Assembly: GCA_017569285.1 (NCBI GenBank)
Contig: CP069419.1
Span: 310,001-374,000 of the forward strand
From: Clostridiales bacterium
GTDB taxonomy: Bacteria; Bacillota; Clostridia; Christensenellales; Aristaeellaceae
DNA length: 64,000 nucleotides
Direction: 5' to 3'
A program made the translations under genes and the position numbers. Below the pieces are notes generated by a model that did no database searches, had not been told where the DNA came from, and saw only the letters and a list, made by a program, of their open reading frames with translations. The number at the start of each line of letters is the position of its first letter. The first letter of the stretch is position 1. Below, piece after piece: positions 36,792 through 44,728 of the stretch.

Positions 36792-36831
36792 TTCTTATAT
36801 CCCATCAAAATGAACTATACGGAGGTGCCCT

Positions 36832-38022
36832 ATGCTTGCTGTCCGCCCGCCGCTTGGCTGGAATTCCTGGAACACATTCGGTGACAAAATCAATGATTCC
36901 CTGATCCGCGAAATGGCGGATTACATGGTGGATCAGGGCTACCTGGACGCCGGATATGAATATCTGGTCATCGATGACTGCTGGTCACTCCGTGAACGGG
37001 ATGCCGCTGGGCGTCTGGTTCCTGATCCGGAAAAATTCCCCCATGGAATGAAGGACCTTGCGGATTATGTTCATGGAAAAGGCCTGAAATTCGGAATGTA
37101 TTCCTGTGCCGGCGTTATGACCTGCGCCGGATATCCTTCCAGCTATGATCATGAGTTTACAGATGCCGAAACCTTTGCCTCCTGGGGTGTGGATTATCTG
37201 AAATATGATTTCTGCAATTTCCCGGAAACCGGCGACTGCCGTACCCGCTACCAGACGATGTCGATGGCGCTGAAGGCCACAGGGCGGGATATCGTTTTCT
37301 CTGCCTGCAACTGGGGCCAGAAGGAACCATGGAAATGGATGCGGAGTATCGGCGCGCATCTGTACCGTTCCACCGGCGACATTATGGATAACTATACATC
37401 CTTTACAGATATCTTCAAATCCCAGCTGGATAACCTCTGCATGAGCGGTGTCGGCTGTTTCAACGACATGGATATGCTGACCGTTGGGATGGATGGACGC
37501 GGAAACGTCGGTTTCGGTAAAGTATGTACCTATGAGGAATACCGGATGCAGTTCTCCCTTTGGTGCCTGTGCGGCGTTCCGCTGATGATGGGAGCAGACC
37601 TGCGCAGCCTGAAGCCGGAATACGTTTCCCTGATGCAGCACAAGGATCTCCTGCGGATTGACCAGGATGAGGAGGCACGGCCTCCGATGCTGATCCGGAA
37701 AGGTTCCATCTTTACCGGTAATCCGGATCCGAAGGAAGGGGAAATGCCCTGGCGTCACATTCCGGATTCATCCTATACCCTTTTCCGCCACCTGTCCGGC
37801 GGCGAGTTTGCATTGGCCTATATCAATCTGTCCGATGCCGAGTCCGTCATTCATGTGGAGATGGTAGACCTCGGCCTTCCGGTTGCTTCCGGTTACTCCC
37901 TGCAGATCCGGGATGTGTTTACCGGTGAGGACCTTGGGCGGAAGGCGGATTTCTTCAACCCCGTTGTTCCCGGCCATGATATGAAGCTCTACCTCTGCCG
38001 GCTGGTAAAAAACCGTGAATAA
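36832..38022 (+). CDS. GH27 alpha-galactosidase-like glycoside hydrolase
   Basis: Cleaves terminal alpha-galactosyl (or alpha-N-acetylgalactosaminyl) residues. The GH27 barrel begins PPLGWNSWNTFG; the nucleophile is D126 in YLKYDFCNF, and the acid/base aspartate is in FNDMDML (D212/D214), where most members read WNDPDML. 396 aa with a short beta-sandwich C-terminus; no signal peptide, so probably cytoplasmic and dependent on imported oligosaccharides. ATG at 36832 follows ACGGAGG. Substrate class is from family. Confidence 0.92.
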   Translation: MLAVRPPLGWNSWNTFGDKINDSLIREMADYMVDQGYLDAGYEYLVIDDCWSLRERDAAGRLVPDPEKFPHGMKDLADYVHGKGLKFGMYSCAGVMTCAGYPSSYDHEFTDAETFASWGVDYLKYDFCNFPETGDCRTRYQTMSMALKATGRDIVFSACNWGQKEPWKWMRSIGAHLYRSTGDIMDNYTSFTDIFKSQLDNLCMSGVGCFNDMDMLTVGMDGRGNVGFGKVCTYEEYRMQFSLWCLCGVPLMMGADLRSLKPEYVSLMQHKDLLRIDQDEEARPPMLIRKGSIFTGNPDPKEGEMPWRHIPDSSYTLFRHLSGGEFALAYINLSDAESVIHVEMVDLGLPVASGYSLQIRDVFTGEDLGRKADFFNPVVPGHDMKLYLCRLVKNRE

Positions 38023-38245
38023 TTCGTCCGAAAAAGCACAGACCGTCGGTATTCCGACGGTCTGTCGTATATGCGGCCGGACGCTTGTTCCGGATGAATG
38101 CGCGCTGACCAAAAAACTGATCAACCGCGGCGCGGTTGAATATATGTGCCTTTCATGCCTGTCAGAGCACTTCGGGGTGCCTGAGGATGCGCTTCGGGAT
38201 AAAATCCGGCAGTTCCGTGAAATGGGATGTACCCTGTTCAGGTGA
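38015..38245 (+). CDS. Small zinc-ribbon-like protein
   Basis: 76 aa with two CxxC pairs (CRICG and CLSC) and an aspartate/leucine-rich C-terminus; possible zinc binding. It starts with GTG inside the GH27 end (8-base overlap) with no clear ribosome site, so translational coupling is assumed. A perfect 12-bp hairpin at 38038-38065 lies within its first codons. 3' end overlaps the convergent amidohydrolase by eight bases. Function unknown. Confidence 0.7.
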   Translation: MNNSSEKAQTVGIPTVCRICGRTLVPDECALTKKLINRGAVEYMCLSCLSEHFGVPEDALRDKIRQFREMGCTLFR

Positions 38246-39038
38246 GCTGCAGAAGTTCTGCTGCATTCCGGTACAGGATTTTTTCCGTTTCATCATCTGT
38301 CAGTTCCAGCTTCCGGAAATGATCCAGCTCCTCTCCGGGAGTCCACATCGGGTAATCCGTTCCGAACAGGACCCGTTCCCTGCTGTAGTGCCGGATCATA
38401 TCCCGTCCTTTCTCCGGTGTAAACGCATACAGGGAACTGGATGTATCCACATAGACATTCTCATACCCCGCAAGCGTTTTCCAGGCATCCTCCCATTCGC
38501 TCCATCCGCCGAGATGGGCGCAGATGCATATCAGGTGCGGAAATGTATCCAGAACCCGTTTCATCCGTTTCGGGTTGGAATATTCAAACCGCCTGTCCCC
38601 TGTATGGATCATGACCGGCATCTGCCCTTCAATCCGGCTGAACATATTCATGGCTTCCGGACTGTCCAGCGCAAACTGCTGCATGTCGGGATGGATTTTG
38701 AATCCTTTCAGTCCCATGGATCTCACTTCATCAATGAGTCCCGGAATATCTTCCGCCCCGGGATGAATCGCGGCATATCCCGTAAACTTCCCGGGATCAT
38801 TTCTCACGGTCTCTGCGATAAACCGGTTAATGGCCGGGATATATTGCGGTGTGACCGCCACTGAATGAATGCATCCGCTGCATATCCCGGCTTTGCCATA
38901 TTCATCGGCCAGCTGCCTGACTGTTCCGCAGTGCTTTGCGGTCATACCGTAAAATTTCCCGATGCTTCCTGCCGCCTTCTGAGCGATTGCATCGGGAAAC
39001 ACATGGGCATGTATATCGATAATCGGTCCGGTTGTCAT
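38238..39038 (-). CDS. Amidohydrolase family metal-dependent hydrolase
   Basis: A 266-aa TIM-barrel hydrolase of the amidohydrolase-2 type (decarboxylases and lactonases related to ACMSD are in the family). Metal ligands: DIHAHVFPD at the N-terminus, H in FKIHPDMQQF and in CICAHLGG, and D in VLFGTDYPMW near the end. The substrate is not predictable. ATG follows a GCAGGAG site. It is the last gene of the 38-46 kb minus-strand block. Confidence 0.88.
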   Translation of the reverse strand: MTTGPIIDIHAHVFPDAIAQKAAGSIGKFYGMTAKHCGTVRQLADEYGKAGICSGCIHSVAVTPQYIPAINRFIAETVRNDPGKFTGYAAIHPGAEDIPGLIDEVRSMGLKGFKIHPDMQQFALDSPEAMNMFSRIEGQMPVMIHTGDRRFEYSNPKRMKRVLDTFPHLICICAHLGGWSEWEDAWKTLAGYENVYVDTSSSLYAFTPEKGRDMIRHYSRERVLFGTDYPMWTPGEELDHFRKLELTDDETEKILYRNAAELLQLT

Positions 39039-39071
39039 GGTTGTCTCCTGCGGTTGTACTTCCGATTCTGC

Positions 39072-41042
39072 CTATGTACGGTTTGGCGTTCTGACACTGT
39101 GCCTCAGGTCAATTCCTGTCACCGTTCCGTCCGTTCCGACATAGTATTCCAGTACCAGATACTTGCTCTCCGAAGAATAGAACGTGTACTGGATCAGCTT
39201 GGAACCGTCCTCATATGGTGTAATGGTTCCTTTTCCGTTGGTAATCTCATAGAGACCGCGGTACCCTTCTTCGTTCTCCAGCTGAAGCATATCCCGGAAT
39301 TGGTTGGTTACGTCCTTTTCAGCCCTTCCGATTGCAGTTCCCCGAGGCGCTTTGAATGTCCCCGGTGTTGAATAATATACTTCCACAACCACCCAGGTTT
39401 TCCGGGACTTGTTCATATTCATGATCGCATAGCCCCAGGGATATACATACCGGCGGCACTCTGTATCAAAACCGTCATTCTCCACCTTGCCGGCCGGTGT
39501 CCCTTCACCGTATTTCTCCTGAAACTCCTGCTGGGAAGTACTTCCGAGCTTCAGTGAATCCAATGTGTCGCTGGCATTGAATGCTTCCTTGGGCTTGGGA
39601 TTCGCATCGATTTTGTATTTGACCTCCAGCGTATTCGAAGGTTTTCCATACTGGTTGACCGCAATCGCTTTCAGGGTCACCCATCCGTTCGCCAGCTGGA
39701 TCGGCTCCCCGGTATATATGGGACTGTTCAGGCCCGGATTGGAACCGTCGATCGTATAGTAGATCCGGATATGATCATCGCCGATATCATCCTTGCCCGG
39801 TTTCAGCTTAACGCGCTGGCTGGTTTTATATGTATTCGGTGCCAGGTTGGCCTGGGGAGTCATCGGTGATGGCAGGGCAATCCGGTATGTACCCTTGATT
39901 TCATCGGAGACAAGCTGGCCGTTCACCGCGACTGCCCGAAGCGTCCGGACCCCCTCCGGAAGCGGAACCGGATACTGATACAGGATTCCCTGGTACGGAA
40001 GGAGCGCGTTTTCATCGAATGTATAATAAACATCATACCCCTGGGGGGAAGACAGTACAAGGGACTTCAGCGCATTGTAGAAGCCGGCCTTCGGTTCCGC
40101 TTCCGGCGGAACCGGCAGCAGGTCGCTCCGCTGGGTCTGGAAGGATGCATCCCCCGTCTTCTCGTAAGCCTGTTTCATCAGTTCCCCGGCTTCCCGTTCC
40201 TGCCCGTTGTTCTGCAGAATCCGGATATGGGCAATGTAAGCCTCCGGCCGGGATGGTGTGTTTTCATATATATACTTGTAAAGCTCCGCGGCTTCATCCA
40301 CCATTCCTGCCGCTTCATAGGCGCTGCCAAGATTCAGCAGACCGTCCGGATCCGAATAATGGTTCGGAGAATCTTCGTCCTGCGCTTTTGCCTTCTCATA
40401 GCACGCAATCGCGTCATCAATCCGTCCGGAATCCAGCATTTCATCCCCGACTTCCCATAACGCGGCAGTGGAAACCTGCATGGTCAGCTTCGGAAAATGC
40501 ATTCCGAGACGAACCAGGATTTTCTGCCCGGGATTGGTGTATTTCAGGAAGCCAAAGCTTCCGGCTGCCAGCACAATCATGGCGATCGCCGCAATCACGG
40601 CAATCTTCATCCAGTTGACCATCTGCCGATGCGGACGCCGGTTCGCTTCCACCGATGCCAGATACTTCGCAGCCTGATCCGGATCAGCCTCATCATCATA
40701 TATGGTCCGCCGCCTGCGCTCGATGATCTCCCTGCCCGGATTCTGCTCCGGATCTTCGGAGACGGTAAAACGGTCAAAATAATCCTGTCCCGGCTGGCGG
40801 GTATCTGCCACAGCGGGTATTTCCATGGTGGCATGGCTTGCCCCGCTGCGCCTTCTCCGGGTCTCCGCCGCATCCGGTTTCTGTTCTGTTTTGTTTTTCA
40901 GCGCTTCCCGTGCTTTTTTCCCCTGCCGGATTGCCTGGGCTCCCTGCTGACGGAAGCCGGACTCATGCTTCAGGATCTGCCCGCATGCCGGGCATACGCT
41001 CTCATCACTCTCACTGTAATATCCGCATTTCTGACACAGCAT
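39072..41042 (-). CDS. Zinc-ribbon/TPR single-pass membrane protein with chitobiase-type beta domains
   Basis: 656 aa. Zinc ribbon at C3, C6, C17, C20, a charged linker, a membrane helix at about 146-167, then TPR-like repeats (about 195-300; SGRIDDAIACYEKAKAQ and AGMVDEAAELYKYIYEN), and C-terminal beta modules like the chitobiase/beta-hexosaminidase C-terminal domain (YYTIDGSNPGLNSPIYTGEP). Start at the ATG at 41042, which has GGAGG eight bases upstream. The cysteine spacing matches the protein at 31125-32900, suggesting a shared design. No enzyme is visible. Role unknown, likely envelope-associated. Confidence 0.75.
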   Translation of the reverse strand: MLCQKCGYYSESDESVCPACGQILKHESGFRQQGAQAIRQGKKAREALKNKTEQKPDAAETRRRRSGASHATMEIPAVADTRQPGQDYFDRFTVSEDPEQNPGREIIERRRRTIYDDEADPDQAAKYLASVEANRRPHRQMVNWMKIAVIAAIAMIVLAAGSFGFLKYTNPGQKILVRLGMHFPKLTMQVSTAALWEVGDEMLDSGRIDDAIACYEKAKAQDEDSPNHYSDPDGLLNLGSAYEAAGMVDEAAELYKYIYENTPSRPEAYIAHIRILQNNGQEREAGELMKQAYEKTGDASFQTQRSDLLPVPPEAEPKAGFYNALKSLVLSSPQGYDVYYTFDENALLPYQGILYQYPVPLPEGVRTLRAVAVNGQLVSDEIKGTYRIALPSPMTPQANLAPNTYKTSQRVKLKPGKDDIGDDHIRIYYTIDGSNPGLNSPIYTGEPIQLANGWVTLKAIAVNQYGKPSNTLEVKYKIDANPKPKEAFNASDTLDSLKLGSTSQQEFQEKYGEGTPAGKVENDGFDTECRRYVYPWGYAIMNMNKSRKTWVVVEVYYSTPGTFKAPRGTAIGRAEKDVTNQFRDMLQLENEEGYRGLYEITNGKGTITPYEDGSKLIQYTFYSSESKYLVLEYYVGTDGTVTGIDLRHSVRTPNRT

Positions 41043-41100
41043 TCCATCACCTCCCTGCTTTCCGCAGATCATTGCCCGGGCCTGTCAGCCCGGCTTTCCT

Positions 41101-41937
41101 TCACGTCAGATCCATCTGCCGAAGTGCCTCATACTCCGGATCGTCATCATATTCCCGCTCCGGGCATACGCCGCCGAGAGCTTCGATGGCATTCCGGACC
41201 TCAATAAACGTCAGGTATGGAAGTCCGGGCTCCTGCGCTGCACTGATCAGCGCCGGCAGCGCACGGTCATCCCCCAGTTTTGCAAGATATCCGGCAAACA
41301 GTGCCCGGCGTTCTTTTTTCTCTTCAAACAGCCGGATCGCCAGCTTGAATATCCGGTCATCTCCGGGAAAATTGGACAGCACCTCCATCAGGGCTTCCTG
41401 TCCGGCCGGGCACGCCTGATTCAGGTTCTGCAGAATTGGCTGGACAACGGTTTCCCCCATGGCAGTCAGGCTTTCCAGGGCCTTGTCCTTCATATCATCC
41501 TTTTCTTCCCGGTCCAGCTGCCAGTTGATATACAGCATTTTAGGCATCGTGCTGTCCATCTCACGCAGCAGTTCAATGGCAGTCATCCGTGCCTCTTCTT
41601 CCGATTCCTCATCCTTCAGCAGCGCGGTCAGTCGTTTTTCACAGGGCTTCCCGACAAAGGAAATCTGTTCCAGCAGCGGTTCCGGCAGCGGTACCCGTTC
41701 CGCGCAGTATTGGTTCATCCAGTCCACCAGTACCTTGGGATCCTCGAACTGGGTAAAATACGCGCCGGGCGTTACATTGCCGAGCCATTTCGCGCGGGTG
41801 TTCAGGAAGTTCATATATACCCGCGGCATATCCTCTTCCATCTCGTCAAAGTTGCTGTATTCACTCTGATGGGCTTTCATCCATTCAGATACATATTCCG
41901 CAAAATGCTCATCAAAGTTCACAATCGGCATTTTCAT
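41101..41937 (-). CDS. HEAT-repeat-like protein of unknown function
   Basis: A 278-aa helical protein with several repeats such as KDKALESLTAMGETVVQPIL and RALFAGYLAKLGDDRALPAL, which look like HEAT-type repeats. Acidic overall, no secretion signal. Start at the ATG at 41937, with GGAGGAG upstream, overlapping the hslO end by 26 bases. The link to Hsp33 is unexplained; a scaffold or modification-related role would be guesswork. Confidence 0.68.
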   Translation of the reverse strand: MKMPIVNFDEHFAEYVSEWMKAHQSEYSNFDEMEEDMPRVYMNFLNTRAKWLGNVTPGAYFTQFEDPKVLVDWMNQYCAERVPLPEPLLEQISFVGKPCEKRLTALLKDEESEEEARMTAIELLREMDSTMPKMLYINWQLDREEKDDMKDKALESLTAMGETVVQPILQNLNQACPAGQEALMEVLSNFPGDDRIFKLAIRLFEEKKERRALFAGYLAKLGDDRALPALISAAQEPGLPYLTFIEVRNAIEALGGVCPEREYDDDPEYEALRQMDLT

Positions 41938-42835
41938 CTGGTTTCTCTCCTCCGTTTTCTGAAGCATTCCGGATCAGTTCTCTCAGGTCATCCTCGGAAA
42001 AAGCATAACGGCTGCGGCAGAAATGGCAAACCAGTTCGGCACCGTGGTCTTCATCGATGAGGCTGGTCAGGTCCTTCCGTCCGAGGGAAATCAGTGCCTT
42101 CTCCATCCGTTCCCGTGAGCATGTGCACTGATAGGATATCGGCGTCCGTTCCAGAATAACCGGATCCATTCCGCGGAACCAGTCGCTGCACAGCTGTTCA
42201 ATCGGAGCGAATGTCATTTCCCGGCTGATATCGGCAAACATCGGGCTCCTCAGCTCCAGCTGATCAATGATTTCATCCGGGCATCCGGGCAGCGGCTGAA
42301 TCAGCAGTCCGCCGGCTTTCAGGATCCTGCTTCCGCTGACCAGCACCCCCAGTGCCACAAGGCTTGGCTGTTGTTCCGATACGGTAAAATACTGGGCGAA
42401 ATCCATTGCAATCTCGCCGTTCACAAGCTCGCTCTGGCCGATGTAATTTTTCTTCAGTCCCAGATCCTTGATCACGCTCATCCGGCCGGAATGGCCGACA
42501 GCGCCGCCGACATCCAGTTTCCCGTCCTCCCGGAGCGGAAGCTCAACCTGCGTATCATCCGCGCAGGCACGGACTTTTCCGTGATCCGCAACCGCGACCA
42601 GAGAGCCCATGGGGCCGTCTCCCTTGATCGTCACAGTTACCGATTCATCTTCGCCCTTCATCATGATTCCCAGCATCACCGTGCCGGTCATCAGCCTTCC
42701 CAGGGCAGCAGAACAAACCGGTGTACACTCATGAATATCGGTACAGCGCTGAACCGTCTGTGTCGTTTCGCAGAGCATCACCCGCACCTGTCCGCCGCAC
42801 AGATCGATCTGAAGCATTTCATCCCTGTTTGCCAT
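41912..42835 (-). CDS. hslO: Redox-regulated chaperone Hsp33
   Basis: Hsp33 is a holdase activated by disulfide formation under oxidative stress. The C-terminal zinc site CTC...CHFC provides the CxC/CxxC cysteines. 307 aa. Start at the ATG at 42835 (MANRDEML), with AAAGGGAAG upstream. It follows a methyltransferase gene by about 20 bases. Confidence 0.95.
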   Translation of the reverse strand: MANRDEMLQIDLCGGQVRVMLCETTQTVQRCTDIHECTPVCSAALGRLMTGTVMLGIMMKGEDESVTVTIKGDGPMGSLVAVADHGKVRACADDTQVELPLREDGKLDVGGAVGHSGRMSVIKDLGLKKNYIGQSELVNGEIAMDFAQYFTVSEQQPSLVALGVLVSGSRILKAGGLLIQPLPGCPDEIIDQLELRSPMFADISREMTFAPIEQLCSDWFRGMDPVILERTPISYQCTCSRERMEKALISLGRKDLTSLIDEDHGAELVCHFCRSRYAFSEDDLRELIRNASENGGEKPDENADCEL

Positions 42836-42854
42836 GGTCTTCCCTTTCTCCGGT

Positions 42855-43607
42855 TTATTCCTCATCCTCCGCCCGGGTAGCAGCAACATGCCACCGCTGA
42901 TTTCCGTCCGTGCTGCTGTTCAGGGTAAAATCCCCGTATATGCTGACCGCCCGGAATCCGGCATGCCAGAGGTTTTCCTTCAGTGTTTTCTCATCCCAGG
43001 CCCGCTGTTTCTGGTGTTCCTCAATCCGGCGGTACTGGTTTTCCTTTTCACGAACAAAAAAAACAAGATCCAGGCTGACGGTCTTCTGGCGCTCATTCCA
43101 GGAATTCTGCCACATATAGGTAATATTCTCCCGATCTTCCGCCATCAGTCCGCTGCACAGCACATTCTTCAGTTTATATGGAGTGGATACGTCAAATACC
43201 AGGGCACCGCCCGGTTTGATTGCCCGATGTGCTGCCCGGAAGAAACTGAGAAGATCCTCCTCCGTCAGCAGGTAATTCACACCGTCACATGTTGCCAGTA
43301 CAGCGTCCATCGGCCGGTGGAGATTCAGTGCTTTCATATCCTGCTGGACAAACGGCATCGCAATCCCGAGTTTCCGGGATTTCTGGGCTGCTTCCCACAG
43401 CATCTCGCGGCTGATATCCACACCGGTCATCTGAAAACCGCGCCGGTGCAGCGGAATGGTCAGCCCGCCTGTACCACAGGCGCATTCGCAGATTTTACCG
43501 TTCCGGATGCCGTAAATGGAAAGCAGGCGGGTATAATAATCCGCCCAGCTTTCATAGTCTACGTCATCCATCAGTTCATCGTACAGTTCGGCAAATGCCT
43601 GATACAT
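42855..43607 (-). CDS. Class I SAM-dependent methyltransferase
   Basis: 250 aa Rossmann methyltransferase with motif I CECACGTGGLTIPLHRRG and motif II VDISREML. Substrate unknown; the C-terminal part resembles small-molecule and protein methyltransferases of the Methyltransf_25 type. Located between a membrane protein gene and hslO with 23- and 19-base gaps. Confidence 0.88.
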   Translation of the reverse strand: MYQAFAELYDELMDDVDYESWADYYTRLLSIYGIRNGKICECACGTGGLTIPLHRRGFQMTGVDISREMLWEAAQKSRKLGIAMPFVQQDMKALNLHRPMDAVLATCDGVNYLLTEEDLLSFFRAAHRAIKPGGALVFDVSTPYKLKNVLCSGLMAEDRENITYMWQNSWNERQKTVSLDLVFFVREKENQYRRIEEHQKQRAWDEKTLKENLWHAGFRAVSIYGDFTLNSSTDGNQRWHVAATRAEDEE

Positions 43608-43630
43608 GTCGTTACCTTCCCCGCTGCCTG

Positions 43631-44683
43631 TTATTCCGGATCCGTCCCGTTTTCAGTTTCGTCTTCATCTTCATCGTCTTCCGGAGCCTTCAGCCCCTGG
43701 TTGACCTTGGCGCCTTCAATCCGGCTGTTGATATACCGGTCAAACACGGCATTTGTATAGCTGGCAGTGATAAAACGGCTCAGTGAGAAACCGATCAGCA
43801 TATAATAGCCGCCCAGGATCATAAGTCCGATCATCAGGTCCAGTCCGAAGAACCAGACAGCAGCAAAGAAAATGAGCGCCGGCACGCAATGAAGCAGCCG
43901 GATGCCGACACTGAACGGAAGGCGCGCCACCCCAAGCAGCAGGCCGTTGCGAAGAGCGTCCTTCATCTTCAGTTCATAGGTCACAATAATCGGATACATA
44001 TAGGTCACGGAAATCGCCCAGATGAGGCCGACCAGAATCACCAGCACCTGCGGAATAATCAGGATCATATTCTGTGATGCCATCTCCCCGTAGAAGCTCC
44101 ATCCTTCATATACCGCCAGCGGAAGGAACCCGGTAACAGCGCTGATCACGAGGGCCTGCTTCCAGTTCTCCCTGACCGCGTCCTTGAAGTCAGTCCATAC
44201 AAACGCATGTTCATCCCGTGCCCAGTTCCGGGTCACATAGCTCAGGCCGGCTGTAAACGGACCGGTAATTGCGATACAGGGAATCAGCCACAGCAGAAGC
44301 CTGGTCAGGGAAGCCCTCAGGGTGGAGTTCATATAGGTGCCCAATTCATCCTTCTGGGAAACCAGTGAGCCGAATTCTTCCTCAGAGATGACATTCTCCA
44401 CCCCGGAATTCTGCATCATCTCCACATATGCCGGATAATTATTATCCTGGATCAGGGCAAAATTGGTCAGTGTGGAATACATATTCATTGCAGACACCAT
44501 GATCACAATCATCGTGGGCAGCCAGACCAGCATGTACAGCAGATTCAGCCGGCAAAGCGCGGAAAGCCGTGTGCGCAGCGTATCCCGGAAAAGCTGGGAA
44601 CGCGTTTCGGGCAGGTCCTCCTTCCGGAAATCTCCCTTTCCGCTCTTTCCGTAATAGTAGTTATTCATCATTCTGCCAAACAT
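43631..44683 (-). CDS. DUF624-like multi-pass membrane protein
   Basis: 350 aa with about six hydrophobic helices (for example LLYMLVWLPTMIVIMVSAM, VLVILVGLIWAISVTYMYPI, IGLMILGGYYMLIGFSL). The GPFTAGLSYVTRNWARDE segment resembles YesL-like DUF624 proteins; the long soluble loop between helices 1 and 2 and the acidic tail (EDDEDEDETENG) are additions. Function not known. Confidence 0.72.
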   Translation of the reverse strand: MFGRMMNNYYYGKSGKGDFRKEDLPETRSQLFRDTLRTRLSALCRLNLLYMLVWLPTMIVIMVSAMNMYSTLTNFALIQDNNYPAYVEMMQNSGVENVISEEEFGSLVSQKDELGTYMNSTLRASLTRLLLWLIPCIAITGPFTAGLSYVTRNWARDEHAFVWTDFKDAVRENWKQALVISAVTGFLPLAVYEGWSFYGEMASQNMILIIPQVLVILVGLIWAISVTYMYPIIVTYELKMKDALRNGLLLGVARLPFSVGIRLLHCVPALIFFAAVWFFGLDLMIGLMILGGYYMLIGFSLSRFITASYTNAVFDRYINSRIEGAKVNQGLKAPEDDEDEDETENGTDPE

Positions 44684-44728
44684 GTCCGGTAGTCCTCCGT
44701 CTGCCCCGTTCCGGGACCTTGATATTGA

